From positions 5,704,001 to 5,768,000 of the forward strand of contig NC_135201.1 in the NCBI RefSeq assembly GCF_050948175.1: a DNA stretch of 64,000 nucleotides, in the 5' to 3' direction. Shown in pieces: positions 39,441 to 51,000 of the stretch. A program made the position numbers and the translations under genes. A model generated the notes under the pieces. That model was not told where the DNA came from, did no database searches, and was given only the letters and a program-made list of their open reading frames with translations. Numbering within the stretch: the stretch's first letter is position 1; each line of letters opens with the position of its first letter. Origin of the DNA: Xylocopa sonorina. Lineage: Eukaryota; Arthropoda; Insecta; Hymenoptera; Apidae.

Positions 39441-40750
39441 CCCAGCATTTGATGAGCCAGCACTCTGTGCTGGCTAGAATATACTACTACACAAATACGA
39501 GCATAGTGACAAAGAATGACTTTGCATTCAGAGAGTTACTTCCAAATGCATAGTCATTAGTAGTTGCCCTCTTCTCCGGGCCTCTTCGGCATATAGCCTC
39601 TTCTTTCTTCGGGCATGAAGCCCAGTATCCTGAAACTTATATCTAAGCTCGAGATTCCCTGAGCGCAAACCAAAGAATAACATACAAAGGTGAAATAAAA
39701 ATATAAATCGCGAAAGTTCTCAACGCACGCAGACAAGCAACGATTGCAAAGAATCGTTGCTCGTACAAACGTGCCAAACCTCGAGCAGAAAAATACGTTC
39801 GTTTCGTCAAATCGCGACCACGACCGCGGGTCGATTCGAATGATGGATCGAGTAAAGCCAGTGGCAAACGACATCCTCCGTTCGCGCCAGCTATACCGTC
39901 GATCATTCAAATCTGATTCCCTGAAACAGGTTGAACCACGCGAGAAACGCGCCTGCCCGATCGGTGACTGTGGTCAACCTGCCCGGCCCTACCTACTTAT
40001 TACTAGCAGACAAACATACCAGAAGTAAACTACCTACCTACCTAGCCCTATATTTAAAATAGCAAAAGATTCACACCAACACATTCGTTCAACCCCCGGA
40101 AATTTCTCATTCAAACACTCGGGCGCAAAAATCCTACACTAGAGAGAACGCCCCGGGACGCCTCCGACACCCGAGCTTGGCATACAACCTCGCACACTCT
40201 AAAGGTACGTACCAGAGCTGTAATCAGCTGACGAAACTAGCGACCATTGCGTGCAACGCCAGTAAAGCGTTTTTATCTACGTTTGAATGTTTTATGTGAA
40301 ATTTGAAACGTCGAACAAATCTATATTTTTCGTAAGACACGCAAGTTCTATTAGTGATACAAATGTTATTGCGATCGGTACCTCTGACGTGATTCAGAAT
40401 GAATTTGGTACCTTTTATAAGTAATAATCAATTGTTTCTACGGAATCGACGCACTTCCACGGCCTAATCACACACACACACAACGTGGAAGATACGTCGT
40501 GCACGATACACTAGCACATCAGCCGCGAAAAAAACATTTCATTAATTATTATACAATCATCGTGCCCACCGCCTTTTCCCCACCCAAGTAGCACCTGGGC
40601 ACGTGAATGGGGTCCTGGCAATGAACACGGAAGGGGTTAAACCTGAAAATCCTGATCTAAATATACTGATTAGCACTTTGTGAAAAGTTATTCATTGATA
40701 GTTATTACGCTGCACAGAGTTTGAACAATTTAACAAACGTACACAACCGC

Positions 40751-41014
40751 TACAGCCACCAGCGTGGTTGACGCATTTTCGCGTCCGCGAAAATGGTTAA
40801 CGTGACCAGAATATCATCGAGTAACATTCCAGACACGGCCTCCCTTGAGGCAGGAATTGAGATACGCTCAATTAGCGCGCCACGAACCCCTAAGCGAGAT
40901 CCGCAGCTACCAATACCCTTGGTGAGGGTGGCGGGCTCCCCCGTCTGCCCTTCGGAATGGCCGAGGGCCTTACGGACGGGGCAGGGCGCCCGTACTGGGA
41001 CGCTATAGCGAAAA
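40751..41014 (+). repeat. structured direct repeat family C, copy 1
   Basis: About 264 bp, homologous along its length to 41302-41577. Shared blocks: CTACAGCCACCAG, CGTCCGCGAAA, AACGTGACCAG, CTTGAGGCAGG, CCCCGTCTGCC, GGGCCTTACG, ACTGGGACGCTATAG. Hairpins visible: 774-782/787-795 (of 40.7 kb), AATTGAG/CTCAATT at 40855-40873, ACCCT/AGGGT at 40915-40929, CCTTCGG/CCGAGGG at 40949-40967 nested in CCCCGTC/GACGGGG at 40939-40981. No coding capacity. Unknown family. Confidence 0.8.
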
Positions 41015-41301
41015 CTAACAAACTAATCGGACACGAAGCTAGGAATGGGCTCTATGCAGTGGAGTAACTAACTATCAATTATTAAATACTGATCGAGAAA
41101 TGAGAGAGAAGCTTGACAATTCATTATAACATTATAATGTATAGAATAGAGTTAAAGGCGCGGCGCGACGCGAAAAAAGTGAAGGATTCTTCACTCTCAA
41201 AAATGATCGACATCCTTTGGGATGTAACCCTTCCTTCGAAGCGTACCCTCCCCTCATGCGATCTTAAAAACAGGCAAAGCAAACCCATAAGAGGTTACTA
41301 C

Positions 41302-41577
41302 TACAGCCACCAGTACCAGTTGACGTATTTTCACGTCCGCGAAATGTTTAACGTGACCAGGTGCCTACGGTGACACCCAGGCACGACCTCTCCTTGAGGC
41401 AGGGATTGGGATACGCCCAATCAGCCGGCAGTGAACCCAGTGCAGTAATCTTAGTACGCAGTCCACCACTACCGATGCCCTCGGTGGGGGTGACGGACTA
41501 CCCCGTCTGCCTTTTGGAATAACCAAGGGCCTTACGCAACGGGGTAGAGGCCAATACTGGGACGCTATAGTGGTAAC
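41302..41577 (+). repeat. structured direct repeat family C, copy 2
   Basis: Second copy, 551 bp downstream in the same orientation. The same hairpins form with changed bases: GATTGGG/CCCAATC at 41404-41422, CTTTTGG/CCAAGGG at 41511-41529 nested in CCCCGT/ACGGGG at 41501-41544. Several differences from copy 1 keep base pairing. Confidence 0.8.
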
Positions 41578-41634
41578 ACTTCGCTACTCGACGATGAACG
41601 CAAAGTTCATTTATTGACTGATAAGAATAATTAA

Positions 41635-41780
41635 ATTTAAATTCAAAATTATATTTCAAATTATGGTTAAATTTTAAATTAAAAGTAAATTTAAAGTTAA
41701 AGCTAAACTTTAAATTACAATTAAATTTAAAATCAAAGTTAAATTCGAAATTAACATTAAATTTAAAATCAATTATTTTA
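41635..41780 (+). repeat. AT-rich degenerate tandem repeat
   Basis: Repeats of TTAAATTTAAAATCAAAG-like units of about 18 bp with much variation, directly after family C copy 2. Confidence 0.7.
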
Positions 41781-42663
41781 TATTCCGTACATTATAATGA
41801 TAGAAGGAATTGAAAAGTGCCTCTCTCATTGTCTCGAACAATATTCAATTTAACTATGGAATGATATCTAATTTTATAAGAAATGTTCTAATTTCGAGTA
41901 ATCTCGTCATCAAAGCAATCATTCTAAAGTATGAATGTAATATTCAAGCTCGATGCTTTGATTTCAAAATCTACTCGACGCAAAATGTCTTCTTGCACAT
42001 ATAATATAACATAGATTCGGTAATCAAGCAAATGACCTTTTAATTATAACAAAAGCTATACTATACATTTACAATATATTTCATATATATGATAGTTATC
42101 ATATACATTTATCATATATTTTATATATTCACTTTACAATAAATAGAAACTCGATAATAATTTCTATCATGTGCTATTAACATGAATATTAAGTGGCTAA
42201 AGCATTTAATATTGTCAATGAAAAATAGTAAATATTAGTAAACGAAGTCGGAGGGTATCCGACTTCACCACTACGCACTGCTATAACAAAGCAGTTGTAA
42301 TATATATTACTTATTAATATTGATAAGCATATTTCACTTTTATAGATATTCATATCTAGTGTACGACTTGTTCTTAATATTACTAAAACAACCACTTATC
42401 TATCACTTAAACTTTAATGTTACTAAAAACGCGAAATGCAAGGAGACCTATCCTGATCTAATAAATAACACAGACAAAATAAATGTTAGTACTCATGAGT
42501 ATAATAATATACCCATGGTCACTATGCTCGTCAATGGAATACTACGTAATTACAACCAGTCACCCGTGCCGATTCGGACCTTTCGTCCTACGACATGATT
42601 GAGTGACCGGAGGAACTTAAAAGCATGCGACTCACAGAAAATGATGCGTAGAGTAGTTCAGAC

Positions 42664-42800
42664 GAAGTCATCAGAGATGCTGAAGTCTCGAGGAAGTCAT
42701 CAGAGATGCTGAAGTCTCGAGGAAGTCATCAGAGATGCTGAAGTTTCGAGGAAGTCATCAGAGCTGCTGAAGTCTCGAGGAAGTCATCGGAGATGCTGCT
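42664..42800 (+). repeat. 29-bp tandem repeat, about 5 units
   Basis: Units of GAAGTCATCAGAGATGCTGA plus AGTCTCGAG, 29 bp each, with few substitutions; the last unit runs into the GCT repeat. On the minus strand the first-read unit encodes the end of the poly-Gln frame and supplies its stop codon. Confidence 0.95.
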
Positions 42801-42837
42801 GATGTTTGGAGAAACTGCTGCTGCTGTTGCTGCTGCT

Positions 42838-42871
<34 letters not shown>

Positions 42872-43231
42872 CCTCAGCGAAGTCGTCCAAGATATAGTAA
42901 ATGTCTAAAGAAAGCCACATTATGAATTAAAATTCATGTTACCACACAATGAACCAGTTAAGAAAAAGTATTAAAAAATGTTGCTTACCTCTAGAAGGAC
43001 ATCATGAACGTTGTTGTCAGGGTAGAAGAGGTAGACGATTCCATGGTAGAAATAGCTGAAAAGCTTAAACAGAAACCACATTATTATAATTTAGCCTTTT
43101 AAAGTTCTTATTAATGTTATTGATTATTAGTTTATTTTATTGTAATTAATTTTGTGATTGAATACGAAAGATACTTACATTTTTGGCCTTTGAAGCACAG
43201 CTGGATCCTTTGGGTAGGCAGCAATTTGATT
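42758..43231 (-). CDS. candidate spliced gene with poly-Gln tail, unidentified
   Basis: Three minus-strand exons with consistent phase: 43231-43179 (ends at a GTAAGT donor), 43055-42989 (acceptor TTTTCAG, donor GTAAGC) and 42904-42758 (acceptor TTTCTTTAG, stop TGA). The joined product reads NQIAAYPKDPAVLQRPK, then IYFYHGIVYLFYPDNNVHDV, then a short Ser/Thr-rich segment, about 17 Gln, and FLQTSAASPMTSSRLQQL. Both internal junctions preserve the frame across intron phases 2 and 0, which is unlikely by chance. The first acceptor is weak and no start codon is placed. I recognise no family. It could be a lineage-specific gene, a pseudogene, or part of a mobile element. Confidence 0.4.
42797..42875 (+). 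repeat. GCT/GTT (CAG on minus strand) trinucleotide repeat
   Basis: Interrupted GCTGCTGTT repeat directly adjoining the 29-bp repeat; encodes poly-Gln in the minus-strand frame described for 42758-43231. Confidence 0.95.
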
Positions 43232-43964
43232 CTAGTACCGAGGCAGCATATATTTAATAAAAAAAATTAAGAATAAAAAAATATATAAATAAAAGACTAC
43301 GCTGCTATTGCCATTCACGAAGCAAACACTGACTCTACTCTTTCACGTATGAATATTATAAAAAAAAAATGTAATTAAAATTAGAGCAACTGTGCTCTAA
43401 AGAATACTAAAATTATCGCAACAAACACTGACTCTACCGACCGCATTGCGCGCGGTCACCAAAATATTCTGAAAGAAAAACATTGTACATGGGGGAACAA
43501 GGGGTAAATAAAAACAACACACAATTTACTGTCATATTATTCTTCATCTTTTTCCGATCGAGCGTTTGTTTAAGAAAATATTACTTCCCTTTTAAATTAC
43601 TTAACTATGCAAAAATATATGTATATATAAATAAAATAGAATATAAAGTTTGAATATATTGTAAAATATATCCAAATATTATAAACTATTTATGAACACA
43701 TTAAGAATTTGTGATTGATCTATAAAAAAATCTATTATGATTATTTGGTATCAGAATTTAAAGCATATTAAATATTCTTAATTAGTGGGCTATATTATAT
43801 GCTATAAATATTCAAAATTACTTGCGAGAATGATTATTAAACAAATAACTCATTACTTGTTACATACATCATGTGTTCATAATCAATTATATATAAAATG
43901 TTACCAAATGATGAATAATAAGGTAATATAAATTTATACCATACATTCTCATCAAGTTCTTACA

Positions 43965-44456
43965 GTCTTTGCATCCCACCTCTTTCAATAATAGTAATAA
44001 TGTTCGTTGCCCATTATATCCATCCCTTGGAAGACATAACTATCTAAAAATCTGTAACAGAACAAAATAAAACAATTAGAATAAATATACAAAGGTAAAA
44101 TTAGTTATATTAACATTTTATATTATGTTCAATAAATAGTTGATCGAGTATGTAATGCTTAAATAAAGTTAGTAATTATAATTGAGAATAATACGCAATT
44201 GATAAGCCAACATATAAACGTACCTCGAATGTAGAAACGTACATCGAAAAGTTATATCGACAGCAGCGAACGACACACGTCTTACCGCCAGTAGAGGACG
44301 ACACGAACTGTCTACAGGTGCCACTCGCCGCATGCCCCGGAAGCGACCGAACGAGCGCGAAGACGTTCGAATGAAACCGAAGGCGCTCGAACGTAGTTTT
44401 CCAACTACGCTCTTACGTTTCATTCCGTGGCCTTGGTACTTCGCTATCTGCTTCAA
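43965..44456 (-). ncRNA. two spliced exons of a minus-strand transcript, possibly the 5' part of the poly-Gln gene
   Basis: Exon 44456-44224 follows a good acceptor (TTTGTTTACAG) and ends at a GTACGT donor; it is open throughout (Arg/Ser-rich, MKRKSVVGK...). Exon from about 44056 follows CTGTTACAG and ends near 43975 at a GTAAGA donor. Joined in phase the frame continues (RFLDSYVFQGMD...) but meets a stop inside the second exon. So either this is a short protein ending there, a 5' leader with upstream frames, or a non-coding RNA. Splice sites are read from sequence only. Confidence 0.3.
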
Positions 44457-44738
44457 CTGTAAACAAATCAGCTAATTGAAAATCTACTACAAAGGCAGGT
44501 TCCAAAAATAAGAGTTCCAGGAAAATTCTCGTGCGTATTTTTCTCAGAAAAGCACTCACTGTCGTATTATGATATACATTCTACTGGAGAAGTAGCACAA
44601 AGAAAGTTGTATTGTCCTATATATATACGTGTAGAACACTTATAGCATATATATTTCACTCTACATATTATTTTATTATTTATACAATGTTAATTATGAA
44701 TATTGCCTTTATGAATTACCTTGGTATCGATACCGATT

Positions 44739-44773
44739 TGCGATCAGTTTGAGCACTTTGTGTAGAGATGGCG
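44739..44773 (+). repeat. fragment of the fold-back element family
   Basis: GATCAGTTTGAGCACTTTG and AGAGATGGCGC match the right arm of the 35981-36557 element (36343-36377). Confidence 0.6.
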
Positions 44774-45464
44774 CAAGCAACAATTAAATTGAATTTTATC
44801 TCTATTTTATCCTGCTCGGATAATATAGTGCTTCTTGTTTATGATGTCGTAAATAAAGGTTCCCGAACCTTCAACCACATTCTGTGCTCCTGTTAATAAA
44901 TCGCGTTTTTCAGTCGAAAATCAGCCGCTCGATAAATGACATTGTCAAAGAAGAGAGATAATATAATTCCTTCTCCAAATATTTACGTAATTTTATCCGT
45001 GACTTTCTTGCTTGTTCTATACTCTTGTTAACGAAAGAGCACAAATAACAAGAATGGACTCTACTATAAATTAAAATAAGTTATACGACACTTCTCTATC
45101 CTCGTTGCACAATTTGCGTCCTTCATCCAATACCTTCTGCCGACTTTTATATGCCTGTTAACCAGTGGGCAATTTTAACTAGAAGATATATTGTAAGCTG
45201 GTGATATAATGTAGTCTACGCGAATCTATCACTACCTCTTTGGAAAGTAATAATAATGCGTATATATCTAGAAAAATAGGAAACGAAATGTATGTATATT
45301 TGTATATTTGTATATTTTTGTATATGTTTTCTTTGCTCTCTCATACTTTTCTCATTGCATACTCACTCCATATCTTCTCTTTGCACACTTTTGCATTTAA
45401 TATCTTTGCATATATTACTCTTTTTCTTAAATAAAATTCGTCACTCTTTTCGTTGATCCTTTCT

Positions 45465-45540
45465 TCTCCCATTTAGTCGCCTCTTACGACAAGCAGGGGT
45501 TACTGTGGGTGTATTCTGATCCCCACCGCACAGGGATGTT
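45465..45540. repeat. SINE/LINE-tail-like motif
   Basis: TAGTCGCCTCTTACGACA followed by AGCAGGGGTTACTGTGGGTG and CCCCACCGCACAGGG. I recall this GTCGTAAGAGGCGACTA motif (on the opposite strand) as widespread in insect short interspersed elements and transcript tails, but cannot name the family. Confidence 0.4.
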
Positions 45541-45709
45541 TAAATTATTAAATCTACCCCATAAGAATCTATCAGGTGCTTTGAAATTTTACGACGAGAT
45601 CCGCACAGTGGCGCTGGGCTTGCTACGATACTGACCGTAGTGCCAAACACGTGTGATCATTTATGATAGAGCATTGTATAATATATAACATTGCGTTTAC
45701 TGTATAATA

Positions 45710-46130
45710 ATGGGCAATTCGAGTGGCAAGACGAACCATGTTAGTGCAGAATCAAATGAAGCACAAAAGTCTGGCAAACCATTGAAACCTTGTTGCGCTT
45801 GTCCTGAAACGAAGAATGCAAGAGATGAATGGTTTGTACAAATTCAAGTATTTCATATACAACACTCTTCATTTTCATTTATTTAAACTAATTTAGAAAA
45901 TGTAACATGTAACGACCGATGGAATTAAGAAAAAGAAATTTGTAGCTTGCAAATTGGCTTTCATCTTTTATACGTGTTAGTACATAACCTTTTCTCAGTT
46001 TAATCAGTTTAATTGTCATGCGGAATAAAATGTATTTTTTTTCAGCATTATTACCAAAGGGGAAGAAAACTGTAAGGATTTAATCGAAGCGCATAAAGCT
46101 TGTATGCGATCGTTAGGATTTAATATATAA
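45710..46130 (+). CDS. COX17: COX17 copper chaperone for cytochrome c oxidase
   Basis: Delivers Cu(I) in the mitochondrial intermembrane space to SCO1 and COX11 for cytochrome oxidase assembly. Exons 45710-45831 and 46046-46130 join at TG|C to give 68 aa. The copper-binding Cys pair is C28-C29 in KPCCACPETKNARDEC; the twin CX9C helices are C31-X9-C41 and C50-X9-C60; the C-terminus MRSLGFNI matches the family's usual MRxLGFxI. Length is normal. The N-terminal 20 residues are Ser/Asn-rich and variable, as expected. A likely polyadenylation signal is AATAAA at 46252. Start chosen as the only in-frame ATG ahead of the conserved core. Confidence 0.97.
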
Positions 46131-48098
46131 ATGTAGAATATATACTACTTCAGACAGCATAATTTATTGCTCAGGTTACAAAACTCTTGCTTTGTGTAGA
46201 TGATTTAATATTTATTGAAATAATGTTAATGTATTTAGTGTCTATCTTACCAATAAACAGATTATTTTGTTTGTATCAAATGTATCATTTATTTAAATCT
46301 TTCTTGTATCCGCAGATGATACGGTGCAACGTTCTATATCAAAATGAAAAAAGTACTGTCCGTTTCTTTAAATGGTATAAAACAATCACACATAGATTGG
46401 GAATTCTAACAAAGCATATATTTTAATTCGACATGTGAATAATGTGAATTTATCTCTCTTTTTTTTTTTTTCTTTACACTCGCATAACAATTTCACTGCT
46501 TGCATTTGCCTGGACATTCCGAAATGTTAAATGTATTCTTACCCAGCGTACGACAGAGAATTTGATGCAAAAAATAATTACACTTTTGCCATCAGTCATA
46601 ATTATTACATCTGGTCCTACTCGGCGGAAAGACAATTTTCATCCGATTTAGTGTACTTTATATGTTACCAAAATTATAAAACAATAAAACATCTTCCTTA
46701 GAATATTTTTTACAGTAATGACAGTGGTTTCCAATATTTCTAACCATAATAAATAGACCTCGTGTGTATCAGTATAATTTATAAATTACAATAAGTGTAA
46801 TAATAATAATTATATCAATAATAATAATACTAATGATAGTAATAGTAACAACGATGGATGTGATCATGATCGTAGTTATAATGATAAAAACAATTTGCTC
46901 TTTTTAAGAATACAATATAAATAACAAGTCAATGGACCGTAGTGTGTTTTGCTTTTGTTTCCTTGTCACAGCATTGCATTTAACTTACAAGTTAAAGTAT
47001 GAGGGAGGGGATAGCCTTAAAGTAATTCGATAATTAAATAGAATATTTATAAGTAGTATGAAAGTAGTTGTACTTTATGTATGAGTGAGTGAGGTGTTAA
47101 TATAACGAAGAGTGTGTGCAATTATGTGTATATGTATATAGATAAATGTATATATAATATATATGGAAATATGTCCGTTTGTTATTCTTGTAGACACTCC
47201 AAAAACAGTGTAAAAGCAACGATAATAAAAATATATTAGAGAATAATTTTTTCAACGGTATATAAAAATTTGTTATCGTAACACGCATTGCGACGTATCG
47301 TTATTTGGTACCTTTTATTGACTAAAAATTGACGACGCTTTGACCATCAACGTTTATTAAAAATGTAAAGTACAAGTGAAAGAAGTTAAAAACGCAGGCG
47401 ATTGGCCCTTCTTTTTTTTATTTTTAACGTTTCGACCACGTGGAGTGTCTTCAAAAATGTTTAGAATCGGTGATTAGCATTAAATCGATAACAGCATCAC
47501 AGCTACGAAAGAGTCTCGTTTTTCAAAGCTCTGCCATGGCTCTTTTTCGCTGATGCAACCGATCGGCGTAGGACGATTGGTCGACTAAAAGTTAGCACAG
47601 CCCGCTCGGTGCGACGAAAAATTGAGCAGAACGTTGTGAACAAGAAATGGCAATCGAATTGATTCTATCCTTTAAATTACATCATGACGGTAACACTTCT
47701 TTCTCAAGCATACATCTTAATACATTATTTTCGGAATCGACTTCAGATTTAAAAAGAAAGAGATCAATACGCGCAACATACAGACATTATTTTTTTTTTT
47801 AAATTACAACTTTTATATTTTTTTCATCGGTCAATTTTTTTTAGCTCCGAAATTCTGAACCGTGGCACAGGCTTACAAAGACATTCGTGATTCGAGGAGC
47901 CAGTCGACAAACGACGGCTATAGAATGCAAGAATATATTGTTAAATAATATTTTTGCAACTACTACGGTGGAGTAAATCTCCTAACGATAAAACCTAGAA
48001 CATTGCGGTCATGTAACTTTAAGGATATTGGACAAAATTGGTTTGAGGCAGTCTATCGTCTTCCCAAAAGATTTGACTCCTTTTCGAGCCAGCAAATC
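46131..48098. other. AT-rich region between convergent COX17 and ZUP1
   Basis: Holds the 3' ends of both genes. Contains ATA/TAA-rich stretches near 46800-46880 and no coding sequence. Minus-strand AATAAA candidates for ZUP1 lie near 47314, 47352 and 47417. Confidence 0.5.
46252..46257 (+). terminator. polyadenylation signal candidate of COX17
   Basis: AATAAA 122 bp after the COX17 stop codon. Confidence 0.4.
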
Positions 48099-51000
48099 TC
48101 ACCTATTTTGCGGGACCCGAATCCAACGTACTTCTTTGCTTTCCTAAAAGCCATTAGAGACATTGTAGACTTTACAGACACTGAAAGAAATTCTTTAAAT
48201 GAAGGATAAATAAGTGAAGAATGCAAGTGGACTTACGTGATATTCTAAGTCGGTTTCCATGATACCGATAACAGCAACGACCTGGTATTGTCTTGCTTTC
48301 ATCGCTGCAATCGATTTTCGTACCAAACGCATTGCACCGAGTGCACTACTTGTACTATTAAATTGTGCCATTTGTGCTGAACTATGGCTTGGATCGAGTA
48401 CTAACATCGTTATTGAACCATCTCTTAATTGTTCTACTCCTATTATTGTTCTACTATGACCTATGCGTGAGTAGCAAGAAAATTTCATTTTCCACAATTT
48501 TATTTTCACTCGTATTTCTCATCTTCAAGTAGTACATTTACCTTGATGCTGCAGATAAAGGGGTGGTTTAAAGTCATCGCACCGTTGGAAGTATTGCAAA
48601 ACCCAATTGAACATTTCAGGATGACCGCCGTCAGCATTAGTTGGTGTATAAAAATCTACCAACTGGCACCTTGATTAAAAAAAAGAACATATATAAAATA
48701 ACTTAGCTCGACGATAATGAAGAGGATTACAGTCAAATAAAAGCAAAACGTACTTTATTCTCAAACTAGACAATAATATGACTACTTCTGTTGGGCCAAT
48801 CCATTTTCTAGTATTCGCCAATTTTCCTTCTAACTGTTCCGCTCCTTGAGTATCAAAACCCTGGGCCCAAGCCCACTCTATCATCTTCTGAAGTCTTGAG
48901 ATCGATGGTATAGAACTTCGTAGCGGATTTTTGGTAGAACTACCGCTACCCAGACCAGAATTCCATGCTTTATAAACTAACTCATTATACCCTGTATGTT
49001 GTAAAAGTGACGAGATTATCATTTGCAAATTTCTATAACCGCATCCCCATCCTTTGTCTCCATAAGTAGTAGCATAGTAGTCTACAGTAGAACACATCCA
49101 GGTGCTCATCACGTTACTACACGCTTGACTAACAGCCCGTATCTTGGGAACTAATCCTATAAAAAAAAATTCATCCCAAAATAGAAATCTTTCTAATCAT
49201 ATTTCACAAAAATATTTCCAAAATAACAACTATTACCGCGTGTACAGGAGCTGCCGTCGTCAATGCCGCTACTTTCAGCTACTCTGAGCTCGGTTTGTCT
49301 TTCGTAATAGTCGGCAATTGTCATTTCACCCGAATATACAGCCCGCTGCATATTAGTAACACTTTGCTCTCTAAAATTGCCCTGATTGTCCATCCCGTAT
49401 TGCGCCCTTAGCATCTCGAATTCACGTTGTTCACGTAATTTCCGAAGTTCCTTCTCAAGCTTTTCCATATCCTTTGCTAACATTCTATCGGTACATATGT
49501 CTGGAGTTATAGGGGTTGGAGTGCACTTTTTACTGAAATGTTCTTCGATGTGCGCGGTTAACTCGTCGTTGTTCTTGAACGAAGTACTAAAGCATACTGG
49601 GCATGCTGGTATATCACTTGCAACAGTCGCTTGAGCAGACTGAGAAGCCGCTCCATTCGCAGGACTGTATAGAGAAAATAGAACATGTAAAGCAATTGTT
49701 TGCTATTAATGTGACACATGTAAATTCAATTTTTACCTCAATATGTCTTTGTGCTCTATGTTAACATGCAACTCGAGATCAGATGAATTTGGAAAAGATG
49801 TGATGCACAAAGGGCAGTTAAAGACACCATCGCGTAATGGTGGAGATTCAGGTGGGAAGGATGGTGATGTGAGATCAAAATGTTGTCTATTGATATGTTC
49901 CTCTAGCCTTAATGGACTGTCAGAACTGTAGGGACACATAGGACACTCTTGAACTGGAAGTTTTGGCGAAGCGTGAGAACGCAGCTGTAAATTTAGGCCT
50001 GAGCGCAGTGGAGACCCATGACCAGCTGCACCTTCTATAACTGAAATAATAAACGTTTTCTGTTTTATTTATGTTTAACTATAGAGTTGATGTTTTATTA
50101 AATTTCTGAGTACCATTATTAACGTTCCCAATGTTATTATTATTATTGTTGTTGTTCACATTGGAACTAGAAATCTGTGGGTCTGATTTTGGTATTTCCT
50201 GTTGCTGTTTAATACGCGAATTGAACGAACTGCTCCAACCATTTTGGAGAAGAGGAGGACTCGGAGACATGGTTGGAGAAGGACAAGGACCACGGCATTC
50301 GTCGTGCCTTCTGTCATCCATCAATGAATCATCATCGATAAATGCCATCATATCATTTTCTGGAGTACTGTAACGATTGATACAAATTATTTCTAATTTA
50401 ATATAACGTTTATATGGACCATACTAATTATGGATGTATATAAGCAAATGCTCGATACCTTTCATAATCAAAATCCAATTTTTGTTTTATTTTCTGCAAA
50501 CGTTCTTTTATCATATTTTATACACAATTAAACTTTTACTCAATTTATAATAATAAATATATACCCTTATAAACAGTAGCATAACACAGAGAGTAAAAGT
50601 AGCAGAAGTTTACATGACTACAATGGTATTCAAATAGAAATGTCAGACTTTGACATATTCAACAATAACATAATTACACTTTCCTCTAAATTTGTTTGTA
50701 TGATCTACCGCAATTACAGAATAAATAAATCAATCAAAAAATGGTAAAGAATTAACGTTATCCCTGTTACAAGATTCACAAGGTTTATAAAATGCTCTAT
50801 GTATATTAGCGACATCTAAGGTCCTTCTTTTACCGCCATTTTCCTCGCAATTAGGGTGATTTTAAAAAGCTTATGATGGATGTAGTAGGTACTTGTAAGG
50901 TGTTTGTAACACAAAAAAATATAATATAGAGAAATTTAATTGATAAGTATCCAACTAAAGTTTACCTCGGTGTTAAGTAATCGAGATGGGCACTGTTAAC

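Noticed and set aside
42729..42920. Poly-Ala frame on the minus strand over the trinucleotide repeat
   Set aside because: The splice acceptor at 42905 sets the poly-Gln frame instead; the Ala frame has no start or splice support in phase.
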